A DNA stretch of 8,853 nucleotides, from assembly GCA_002508545.1 (NCBI GenBank), contig DAVH01000024.1, positions 18,408 through 27,260 on the forward strand, given 5' to 3'. Below the pieces are notes generated by a model. The model was given only the letters and a program-made list of their open reading frames with translations. It was not told where the DNA came from and searched no databases. This DNA comes from Methanomassiliicoccus sp. UBA6 (GTDB lineage: Archaea; Thermoplasmatota; Thermoplasmata; Methanomassiliicoccales; Methanomassiliicoccaceae). Shown one piece after another: positions 1 through 5,823 of the stretch. The translations under genes and the position numbers were made by a program. Each line of letters opens with the position of its first letter. Position 1 is the stretch's first letter.

Positions 1-358
1 AGCGTACTCCGCCGGCACCGAGCCGGCCGCCAGCATCGACCCCATGGCGGTCAAGGCGCTCAACGAGATCGGGCTGGACATCTCGCAGAAGCGCACCAAG
101 AGCGTGGACGACTTCATACGCGACCGCACCGTTTTCGACTACGTGATCACCACCTGCGTGGAGGCGAAGCAGAGCTGCCCCTACTTCCCGGCCCCCGAGC
201 AGGTCCACGCCAGCTTCGACGATCCCAAGCTGGCACAGGCGGGCGAGGACGCCCTGCAGGCCATGCGCCGGGTCCGCGACCAGATCATCGACTGGATCGA
301 GCGCTTCTTCGGCCCCCGGGCCTCGCTGCTAGAGATCGAGAAGGAGCAAATAGGTTAA
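1..358 (+). CDS. arsC: Arsenate reductase, LMW-phosphatase-like (ArsC), 3' part
   Basis: This is the C-terminal 118 residues of a gene entering from the left edge; reading starts at base 2 and ends at TAA 356-358. The fragment opens with AYSAGTEPA and then has IGLDIS, FDYVITTC, a CP pair, FDDP and RVRDQI. This order matches the thioredoxin-coupled arsenate reductases related to low-molecular-weight tyrosine phosphatases, such as the S. aureus pI258 enzyme. The two resolving cysteines (codons at 155-157 and 176-178) are present with six residues between them, the spacing of Cys82/Cys89 in that enzyme. This supports true arsenate reduction rather than a plain phosphatase. The N-terminal CX5R loop with the nucleophilic Cys lies outside the window. 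The in-frame ATG at 44 is not the start, because family homology continues upstream of it. The gene converges on the permease gene and overlaps it by 30 nt. Confidence 0.88.
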   Translation, partial: AYSAGTEPAASIDPMAVKALNEIGLDISQKRTKSVDDFIRDRTVFDYVITTCVEAKQSCPYFPAPEQVHASFDDPKLAQAGEDALQAMRRVRDQIIDWIERFFGPRASLLEIEKEQIG

Positions 359-1567
359 GCAGCTCAGCGCCGTCAGCGGCACCCCGACGCGGGCGAACTC
401 CCAGAAGCTCAGGGTCTCGCCCTCCTTCTCGGCGTTCTGGATGATGATGACGTTGCTCGCCGCGCCGAGTATGAGCAGGTTCCCGGCGATGGTGCTGCCG
501 GCGGCCAGGGCGATCATCTCCGTCGGGCCGCCGCCGGCCTCCGCCAGCAATGGCATGTACAGCGCCACGAACGGCACGTTGGAGATGAATTGGCTCAGCA
601 CGACGCTGACCCCCAGGATCATGGGCAGCGAGGTCAGGCCGTTCACCCCGCCGAGCATCTCCTGGAAGAAGCCGGTGGACCACACTGCGGCCATCAGCAC
701 GAACATCGAGGCGAAGAACACCAGCGTCGGCCAGTCGATGTTCCTCACCACCTCGATGCGCCTTGACGATCCCAGGACGATCGGCGCGGCCGCCGCCAGG
801 GCGATGTAGGTCAGCCGGAAATCGATGTCCGGGCGTAGATAGACCAGAGAGATCTTCAGGGTCACCAGCACGGCGATGATGACCAGGCTCGCCTTGCACA
901 GGCCGGCTAGCTTCAGGTCCTTGATCTCCTCGCCGTCGAACTCCAAGCTTCGCGGAGAGAACTCGTGACGGTAGAAGAGCCGCAGCAGGCCGTAGGCGAG
1001 CAGGAGGTTGATGACCGTCGGCAGGAGCAGCCGGGAGAAGAACGCCACGAAGGGATCGGCGATCCCGCCGTTCAGCGCGATCAGCAGGTTCTGCGGGTTC
1101 CCGATCGGCGACATCACGCTGCCGGTGGTGACCGCGAACGCCAGCGCCAGCAGGAGGAGCTTCGGAGAAATTTTCAACCTAGAGGCGTAGTGCAGCACCA
1201 GCGGCGTGCCCACGATGGCCAAGGTGTCGTTCATCAGGAACGCCGACAAGAAGCCGAAGGAGAACAGCAGCAGGAGGACCACGCCGTCCACGCTCCCCGA
1301 GCGGCGGAACACCCGCTGCCCGAGGTAGAACAGGTACCCGCTGCGGTGCATCGCCTCGCCGACGATGAACATCCCCAGGAGGAATAGCATCACATCGAGG
1401 TCGATCGCCGCAAGCGCCTCCGGCACCGAGATCTGCAGCGTCACCAGCACCGCCAGCGCCCCGCCCAGCATGATCTGCCAGATCCTCAGGCGGAACCGGC
1501 CGACCTGCCGCACGGCGATCAGGCCGAACACGACGAAAAGCACCACGACCGGTACGCTGAGCTCCAT
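329..1567 (-). CDS. ArsB/SLC13-type (ion transporter superfamily) permease
   Basis: This 412-residue polytopic membrane protein has about ten or more hydrophobic segments. It shows the two-fold repeated architecture of the ion transporter superfamily (ArsB, NhaD, citrate/SLC13 transporters). The first half has ND (113-114) followed by SPIGNPQN (153-160). The second half has the matching SNVPFV (329-334) and GN (362-363) plus GAASNVI (368-374). These paired helix-break motifs hold the substrate and cation in the family. Roughly 200-222 is a charged cytoplasmic linker between the halves. The neighbouring convergent arsenate reductase gene makes arsenite efflux plausible, but the sequence also resembles YbiR-like permeases of unknown substrate, so no symbol is given. 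The ATG at 1567 has no convincing Shine-Dalgarno motif, and a TATA-like element about 25 bp upstream suggests a leaderless transcript. The stop is TAG at 329-331. Confidence 0.85.
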   Translation of the reverse strand: MELSVPVVVLFVVFGLIAVRQVGRFRLRIWQIMLGGALAVLVTLQISVPEALAAIDLDVMLFLLGMFIVGEAMHRSGYLFYLGQRVFRRSGSVDGVVLLLLFSFGFLSAFLMNDTLAIVGTPLVLHYASRLKISPKLLLLALAFAVTTGSVMSPIGNPQNLLIALNGGIADPFVAFFSRLLLPTVINLLLAYGLLRLFYRHEFSPRSLEFDGEEIKDLKLAGLCKASLVIIAVLVTLKISLVYLRPDIDFRLTYIALAAAAPIVLGSSRRIEVVRNIDWPTLVFFASMFVLMAAVWSTGFFQEMLGGVNGLTSLPMILGVSVVLSQFISNVPFVALYMPLLAEAGGGPTEMIALAAGSTIAGNLLILGAASNVIIIQNAEKEGETLSFWEFARVGVPLTALSCLTYLLLLDL

Positions 1568-1588
1568 CCCCAGGGTGAAACGTCAGGG

Positions 1589-1597
1589 GAGATAAAG
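1589..1597 (-). promoter_or_regulatory. Candidate TATA box for the permease gene
   Basis: On the minus strand this reads CTTTATCTC, an A/T-rich island in GC-rich DNA. Its centre is about 25 bp upstream of the permease ATG at 1567. Archaeal transcription usually starts about 25 bp downstream of the TATA centre, so the transcript would begin at or very near the start codon. That fits the poor ribosome binding site. The match to the TATA consensus is only moderate, and the same bases read on the plus strand (GATAAAG) could instead serve tsr3. Confidence 0.4.
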
Positions 1598-1612
1598 ATG
1601 TGCCCCGGTCAG

Positions 1613-1621
1613 TTCTATATC
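1613..1621 (+). promoter_or_regulatory. Candidate TATA-like element upstream of tsr3
   Basis: The sequence TTCTATATC is the most TATA-like stretch directly upstream of tsr3. A start about 25 bp downstream would fall near 1641-1645, inside or just after the Shine-Dalgarno motif at 1635-1642, so the transcript would be almost leaderless. That conflicts with the good Shine-Dalgarno motif. The alternative is that the GATAAAG element around 1591-1597 drives a transcript with a short leader. Confidence 0.3.
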
Positions 1622-1634
1622 CTACGAGCGCCTA

Positions 1635-1642
1635 GAGGAGGG
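1635..1642 (+). promoter_or_regulatory. Ribosome binding site that fixes the tsr3 start
   Basis: GAGGAGGG lies just ahead of the ATG at 1646 and closely matches the archaeal anti-Shine-Dalgarno sequence. It decides in favour of 1646 over the in-frame ATG at 1598, which would add 16 residues that the family does not have. Confidence 0.7.
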
Positions 1643-1645
1643 ACG

Positions 1646-2170
1646 ATGGCCGTGCGCCTGTACGTCTACGACGAGGACCAGTGCGATCCCAAGAAGTGCA
1701 CCGGGAAGAAGCTGGTGAGGTTCCACCTGGCCCAGGAGATCGGCTCCCTGAAGCGCACCCCCTACGGCGCGGTGGTCCTCACCCCGTACTCGAAGAAGTC
1801 CATCTCCCGCGAGGACCGGGAGGCCGCGGAGAAGCACGGCCTGCTGGTCATGGACATGTCCTGGAACAACATCGAAACGTTCCCCAGGCTCCGCAACGAC
1901 CTGCGGCAGCGCTCGCTTCCCTACATGCTCGCCGCCAACCCGGTGAACTGGGGCAAGCCGCTCAAGCTGTCCAGCGTGGAGGCGCTGGCGGCCTCGCTGT
2001 ACATCATGGGGTACAAGGAGCAGGCGCTCCAGGCGCTCTCCAAGTTCTCCTGGGGGGAGCAGTTCATCAAGCTGAACCAGGAGCCGCTGGACCGCTACTC
2101 CGAGGCGGAGACCAGCGCCGAGGTGGTGCGGATCCAGTTCGAGTACGTCCCGCCGGAGCGCGAGGAGTGA
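1646..2170 (+). CDS. tsr3: rRNA aminocarboxypropyltransferase Tsr3 (DUF367)
   Basis: This 174-residue protein matches the Tsr3/DUF367 family along its length. These SPOUT-like enzymes transfer the 3-amino-3-carboxypropyl group of S-adenosylmethionine to a hypermodified uridine in small-subunit rRNA (helix 31 in eukaryotes). Visible hallmarks are the N-terminal DPKKCTGKKL (14-23), VVLTPYSKKSIS (43-54), DMSWN (70-74), then RSLPYMLAANPVNWGKP (89-105) and VEALAASLYIMGY (111-123), with a conserved FxWGxxF-N stretch near the C-terminus. The usual VDCSW motif reads MDMSW here, a Cys-to-Met change. Length is close to other archaeal members. The start is set by the Shine-Dalgarno motif at 1635-1642. 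It lies 160 nt upstream of mcm on the same strand. Because mcm has its own TATA box, the two are probably transcribed separately, at least in part. Confidence 0.92.
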   Translation: MAVRLYVYDEDQCDPKKCTGKKLVRFHLAQEIGSLKRTPYGAVVLTPYSKKSISREDREAAEKHGLLVMDMSWNNIETFPRLRNDLRQRSLPYMLAANPVNWGKPLKLSSVEALAASLYIMGYKEQALQALSKFSWGEQFIKLNQEPLDRYSEAETSAEVVRIQFEYVPPEREE

Positions 2171-2267
2171 TACGGCGCCCCGGGCAATATCTTGATAAGC
2201 GTCGGGGACGTCAGCCAACTGTAGTGCGCAGGGCCAAGGCCAGCGGCCGCCTCGGGAGCAAGGACAA

Positions 2268-2277
2268 GGCTATATAG
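2268..2277 (+). promoter_or_regulatory. Archaeal TATA box of the mcm-DUF424-nmd3 unit
   Basis: GGCTATATAG contains TATATA at 2271-2276, the clearest TATA element in the window, standing out of GC-rich sequence. Purine-rich AAGGACAAGG just upstream could act as the TFB-recognition element. The expected transcription start, about 25 bp downstream, is near 2298-2302. That gives a leader of about 30 nt with a ribosome binding site before the TTG at 2331. The rest of the 2171-2330 gap shows no convincing origin boxes, terminator or small gene. Confidence 0.65.
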
Positions 2278-2319
2278 GCTCCGGGGGATAGACGGACCCC
2301 TGCGCGGACATAGCGGGAA

Positions 2320-2326
2320 AAGGTGA
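2320..2326 (+). promoter_or_regulatory. Ribosome binding site for the TTG start of mcm
   Basis: AAGGTGA lies four bases ahead of a TTG codon at 2331. There is no in-frame ATG between this site and the conserved N-terminal region, so the TTG start rests mainly on this motif. Confidence 0.6.
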
Positions 2327-2330
2327 GCGT

Positions 2331-5300
2331 TTGGCGGGCCAGGACGATGAAGGGTTCGACACGGTGGTGAACGGCGCGACCGGAGAGGAGCCGGGGGACG
2401 AGAAGCTCCGTCCCGGCGTGGACATAAGCGTGGTCTCCAAGTGGGAGGCGTTCTTCCAGGGCACCGAGTACATGCAGAAGGTGCGGGAGGTCGCCGACCT
2501 GTACCCCGAGGTCCGGAGCGTGAACGTGCGGTACGACGATCTGGACCGCTTCGACGCCGACCTGGCGGCCGGATTGCTGGAGCACCCCGACCTGTACCTC
2601 CTGGCCGGTAAGCAGGCGATGAAGAACCTGATGCACCAGGACATGCGCCGGGCGGGGATCAACCTCCGGATACTAGCGCTGCCGAGGGACTCCAGGGTGG
2701 AGATCAGGGACCTGAGGGCCAAGCACGTCGGAAAGCTGGTATCCGTGGAAGGCCTGGTCCGCAAGGCCACCGAGGTCCGGCCGAAGATCACCGATGCGCT
2801 GTTCCAGTGCCTCAGGTGCGGCCATGTGATCCGCGAGACCCAAGAGGGCCTGTTCTTCAAGGAGCCGATGGAGTGCTACAAGGAGCAGGACGGCTGCGGC
2901 CGGTCTGCCGGCAGCACCAAGTTCAAGCTCCTCACCGAGGAATCGAGGTTCGTCGATACCCAGAAGGTCGAGATCCAGGAGAGCCCCGAGGGCCTCCGGG
3001 GCGGGGCGCAGCCGGAAAGGCTCACCGGCTACCTGGAGGACGACGCCGCCGGCTCCGTGGCGCCCGGCGACCGCATCACCCTCAACGGCATCCTGCGCTC
3101 GGTGCAGAAGGGGCAGCCAGCGAAGTCCACCCTGTTCGACATCAACCTCGACATCATCGCCGCCGAATCGCAGCGGGCGGAGTACGAGGAGATCCTGATC
3201 ACCGAGGAGGACGAGAAGCGGATCATCGAGGTCGCCCGCTCCCCGGACGTGTTCAAGAAGATCGTGGCGTCGATATCTCCCACGATCTACGGCTACGATG
3301 TGGAGAAAGAATCGCTCGCCCTGCAGCTGTTCGGTGGCGTGCCCAAAAAGCTGGACGACGGGACGCGGATCAGGGGGGACATCCACATCCTGCTGATCGG
3401 CGATCCCGGTGTCGCCAAGTGCGTGACCGGGGACGCGGACGTCACGCTACCCGACGGCTCCACCCGAAAGATCAAGGACATCGTGGAGAGCGTGCTCTCC
3501 GCCGGTCCGGCGGAGAAGATCGACGACGGCCTCACCGCCCCGGCGGACCTCGAGGTCCTGACGTTCTCGATGCGCGGCCGGATGGAGGCCGGGAAGTGCA
3601 TCAGGGTGTGGAAGCGCACCGCCCCGGAGAAGATGCTGAAGGTGACCACGGAGAAGGGCCGGACCATCGTGTGCACGCCGACCCACCCGCTGTTCGTGCA
3701 CAACGGACGGGCGATACGGCCGGTGGAGGCCTGCTGCCTCAAGGTCGGCCGCCCCATCGCCGTCTCCACCGGCCTGTTCAAGCACTGGGACAACGAGAAC
3801 TTCGGCTGGGACTGCGGCTTCGACATGGACGCCATCGCCTCGAAGGAGGAGATCGATCCCCCCGAGGAGTGGGTGTACGACCTGGAGGTCGACCTGTCCC
3901 ACAACTACATCGCCAACGGCATCGTGTCGCACAACAGCCAGATGCTGAGGTACATGTCCCGGTTGGCTCCCCGTGGCATCTACGCCTCGGGCAAGTCGTC
4001 CTCCGCCGCCGGTCTGTGCGTCGCCCCGGACACCCGCATCGAGGTCGATGGGAGCGAGGTCGCCATCGGCGATCTGGTGGACTCGATGATGCGCTCTCCA
4101 GTGGAAGCGAGGCCGGGTCAGTGGCGGGAGCAGGCCGGTAGCCAGCACGCCGTGGCCACGGTGTCGGACAGGCGCCAGACGCCTAAGCAGCTCGAGGCCA
4201 TATGGCGGATAGAGACCCCTTCATTTCTTGTGGAAATCGTAGAAACCTCGGGAAAGCGGCTGACGCTCACCCCAGAGACCATGGTGTGGTGCATGCCAGA
4301 GTCCTCCCATGACGGGTGGACAAGAGCGTCAGACGTCGAGGAGGGCCAGCAGATTCTCGTGCGCGACAGCGCTTCCGGCAGTTTCCGATGGAGCACGGTG
4401 CAGGAGGTCCGAAAAGTGATCGAGGACCTCCCTCCTTACGTGTACGACCTGACCGTCAGTGATGCTCACAGCTTCATCGCCAACGGCTTCGTGGTGCACA
4501 ACACCGCGGCCGCGGTCAAGGACGACTTCGGCGAGGGCCGGTGGACGCTGGAGGCCGGTGCTCTGGTCCTGGCGGATATGGGCATGGCAGCCGTGGACGA
4601 GCTCGACAAGATGACCGACCAGGACCGGTCCAGCATGCACGAGGCGATGGAGCAACAGCAGATCAGTGTGGCTAAGGCAGGAATCACCGCCACCCTGCAG
4701 TGCCGGTGCTCCCTGCTCGGCGCCGCCAACCCCAAGTACGGCCGGTTCCAGGAGCACCAGTACATCGCCGAGCAGATCAACATGCCTCCCGCCCTGCTGT
4801 CCAGGTTCGACCTGATCTTCGCGATGACCGACAAGCCGTCCGCGGACCGGGACGCCAGCATCACCAACCACATCCTGAAGTCGCACCGTCGCGGCCAAGT
4901 ACTTAGGTACGAGGACCCGGCAACCATCTCCGGTGTGGATGTGGAGAGGATCCTCAGCGACACGACAACCATGATGCCGGCGCTGGACCGTGATTTCTTC
5001 CGCAAATACGTCGCATATTCGAAAAAGATAAATCCGGTGCTGTCGGACGAAGCGATGGCCATCATATCGCAGTACTACCTGAAGATCAGGAAGCAGGGCG
5101 AGGGCGAGGGCGCGTCCGTCCCCATCACCGCACGTCAGCTGGAGGCGTTCGTCCGCCTGTCGGAGGCGAGCGCCCGCGCCAGGCTGTCGACCATCGTGGA
5201 GGCGGACGACGCCCAGCGCGCCGTGCGCATCGTCGAGTACTACCTCCGCCGCATCGCCGGGGAGGGCGACAAGCTGGACTTCGACATCATCGCCACCGGC

Positions 5301-5528
5301 ACATCGCACTCGCAGCGGGAGCAGATCGGCATACTGAAGAAGCTCGTGTCCGGTCTGGCCAAGAGCGCGGAGTTCAAGAAGGGCGTGCCGGCCGAGGAGA
5401 TCTACAAGTCGGCCATGGCCGAAGGCATCACGGAGGACCGGGCCAAGACGCTGCTGAAGCGCCTTGCCCAGAACGGAGAGATATACTCGCCATCGCCGGG
5501 GCACTACCGGCTGGCATCTGAGGGATGA
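2331..5528 (+). CDS. mcm: Replicative helicase MCM with two in-frame mini-inteins
   Basis: The 1065-residue precursor of the archaeal MCM helicase, which forms a ring and unwinds DNA ahead of the fork using ATP. The N-terminal part carries a four-Cys zinc site (C160, C163, C182, C189) within the OB-fold region. The AAA+ core has Walker A GDPGVAK (357-363) continuing with S536 after intein 1, Walker B with D756-E757, sensor 1 at N800 in GAANPKYGRF, the arginine finger R825 in LLSRFD and a sensor 2 region at R935. A C-terminal winged helix ends the protein. Intein 1 (364-535) and intein 2 (563-724) leave exteins of 363, 27 and 341 residues, joining to 731 residues, a normal archaeal size. The start is TTG with a Shine-Dalgarno motif. 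The TGA stop is one base before the next ATG, so DUF424 and nmd3 are likely co-transcribed. Unspliced protein should lack ATPase activity because the P-loop is interrupted. Confidence 0.96.
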   Translation: MAGQDDEGFDTVVNGATGEEPGDEKLRPGVDISVVSKWEAFFQGTEYMQKVREVADLYPEVRSVNVRYDDLDRFDADLAAGLLEHPDLYLLAGKQAMKNLMHQDMRRAGINLRILALPRDSRVEIRDLRAKHVGKLVSVEGLVRKATEVRPKITDALFQCLRCGHVIRETQEGLFFKEPMECYKEQDGCGRSAGSTKFKLLTEESRFVDTQKVEIQESPEGLRGGAQPERLTGYLEDDAAGSVAPGDRITLNGILRSVQKGQPAKSTLFDINLDIIAAESQRAEYEEILITEEDEKRIIEVARSPDVFKKIVASISPTIYGYDVEKESLALQLFGGVPKKLDDGTRIRGDIHILLIGDPGVAKCVTGDADVTLPDGSTRKIKDIVESVLSAGPAEKIDDGLTAPADLEVLTFSMRGRMEAGKCIRVWKRTAPEKMLKVTTEKGRTIVCTPTHPLFVHNGRAIRPVEACCLKVGRPIAVSTGLFKHWDNENFGWDCGFDMDAIASKEEIDPPEEWVYDLEVDLSHNYIANGIVSHNSQMLRYMSRLAPRGIYASGKSSSAAGLCVAPDTRIEVDGSEVAIGDLVDSMMRSPVEARPGQWREQAGSQHAVATVSDRRQTPKQLEAIWRIETPSFLVEIVETSGKRLTLTPETMVWCMPESSHDGWTRASDVEEGQQILVRDSASGSFRWSTVQEVRKVIEDLPPYVYDLTVSDAHSFIANGFVVHNTAAAVKDDFGEGRWTLEAGALVLADMGMAAVDELDKMTDQDRSSMHEAMEQQQISVAKAGITATLQCRCSLLGAANPKYGRFQEHQYIAEQINMPPALLSRFDLIFAMTDKPSADRDASITNHILKSHRRGQVLRYEDPATISGVDVERILSDTTTMMPALDRDFFRKYVAYSKKINPVLSDEAMAIISQYYLKIRKQGEGEGASVPITARQLEAFVRLSEASARARLSTIVEADDAQRAVRIVEYYLRRIAGEGDKLDFDIIATGTSHSQREQIGILKKLVSGLAKSAEFKKGVPAEEIYKSAMAEGITEDRAKTLLKRLAQNGEIYSPSPGHYRLASEG
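3420..3935 (+). other. MCM intein 1 (mini-intein in Walker A)
   Basis: This 172-residue intein is inserted between Lys363 and Ser536 of the P-loop (GDPGVAK|S). It begins with Cys1. Block B TPTH has its Thr and His at intein positions 86 and 89. Block F is VYDLEV with His161. It ends with His171-Asn172 and Ser is the +1 nucleophile, so all standard class 1 splicing residues are present. There is no LAGLIDADG endonuclease. The stretch around 119-150 (Trp- and Asp-rich, between the N- and C-terminal splicing blocks) may be the remnant or linker where one once sat. It contains six cysteines, including a vicinal pair at 105-106 and one directly before block B (Cys85). Base composition matches the host gene (165 of 240 bases G or C in 3541-3780, counted by hand), which suggests long residence. 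The site matches a position known for archaeal MCM/CDC21 inteins. Confidence 0.95.
3873..3935 (+). repeat. Imperfect direct repeat, copy 1 (intein 1 C-terminus)
   Basis: These 63 bases, encoding blocks F and G of intein 1, align without gaps to 4440-4502 of intein 2, with 47 of 63 bases identical by hand count. GTGTACGACCTG and ATCGCCAACGGC are fully shared. The copies are 567 nt apart, a multiple of three. The similarity reflects homologous intein ends rather than a mobile repeat. Confidence 0.7.
4017..4502 (+). other. MCM intein 2 (mini-intein lacking block B His)
   Basis: This 162-residue intein is inserted after SSSAAGL and before Thr725 of the precursor. It starts with Cys1. Block F is VYDLTV with His151, and it ends with His161-Asn162 and +1 Thr, so nucleophiles and C-terminal cleavage residues are intact. 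Block B, normally TxxH, reads T85-P-E-T88, so the histidine that activates the first splice junction is replaced by Thr. An MCM intein of Thermococcus kodakaraensis (CDC21-1) is known to splice without this His through a compensating residue, so loss of activity is not implied. There is no endonuclease domain. Its bases are less GC-rich than intein 1 (141 of 240 in 4201-4440 by hand count), and codons such as TTT, CTT, GTA, TCA and AGA appear that are scarce nearby, suggesting later arrival. Confidence 0.94.
4440..4502 (+). repeat. Imperfect direct repeat, copy 2 (intein 2 C-terminus)
   Basis: Partner of the repeat at 3873-3935, encoding blocks F and G of intein 2. Recombination between the copies would stay in frame but would remove the 27-residue extein segment, so it should be selected against. 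Confidence 0.7.
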
Positions 5529-5529
5529 C

Positions 5530-5823
5530 ATGATCACGCTACGCATGCACCGCCATGGGCGCGAGCTTCTCCTCGCGGCGGCGGACAAGGAAATACTGGG
5601 CAAGGAGCTCCGGGGGGAGGGCCTCAAGCTGGAGGTGTGCCGGGACTTCTACGAGGGCGAGGACGCCAGCGAGGAGGTGCTCCTGAACCGCCTGTCGATG
5701 TGCACCGTCGCCAACCTGGTCGGCGAGGAGACGGTAGGAGCGGCGCTGCGCGCCGGCTATCTCGACGAGGAATGCATACTGAGGATCGCTGGGGTCCCCC
5801 ATGCCCAGCTGGCGAAGATGTAG
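5530..5823 (+). CDS. DUF424 family protein
   Basis: This 97-residue protein belongs to DUF424 (COG2412), a small archaeal family with no established biochemical function that I know of. Recognisable features are an N-terminal strand ending in GRELLLAAADKEILGK, a middle LKLEV with FYEG, then ANLVGEETV and the family's typical C-terminal RIAGVPHAQL. No membrane segment, signal peptide or metal-binding Cys cluster is seen. The start is the ATG one base after the mcm TGA, preceded by GAGGGA (5520-5525). An earlier in-frame ATG inside mcm would add 22 non-family residues and is rejected. The stop TAG is followed at once, in the same frame, by the nmd3 ATG. Tight linkage to nmd3 suggests a role linked to ribosome maturation or translation, but that is only guilt by association. 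Confidence 0.85.
   Translation: MITLRMHRHGRELLLAAADKEILGKELRGEGLKLEVCRDFYEGEDASEEVLLNRLSMCTVANLVGEETVGAALRAGYLDEECILRIAGVPHAQLAKM

Noticed and set aside
1598..1645. Upstream ATG at 1598 as the tsr3 start
   Set aside because: It would add 16 residues unlike the family. A strong Shine-Dalgarno motif sits directly before the ATG at 1646.
2171..2330. Replication origin upstream of mcm
   Set aside because: I found no repeated origin-recognition boxes and no long A/T-rich unwinding region; only the TATA box stands out.
2807..4141. Plus-strand open frame of 444 codons in another phase inside mcm
   Set aside because: It is Arg/Gly/Pro-rich shadow sequence that overlaps the zinc-binding and Walker A regions of MCM and resembles no family.
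3420..4502. Homing endonuclease inside either intein
   Set aside because: At 172 and 162 residues the inteins are too short, and no LAGLIDADG, HNH or GIY-YIG motif is seen.
5464..5529. Upstream ATG at 5464 as the DUF424 start
   Set aside because: It lies within the mcm coding region and adds 22 Arg-rich residues absent from the family. The ATG at 5530 has a ribosome binding site.
4329..5627. Long minus-strand open frame (432 codons) opposite mcm
   Set aside because: GC-rich coding DNA leaves few stops in opposing frames. The translation is low-complexity and has no recognisable family, while the plus strand encodes the conserved MCM core.
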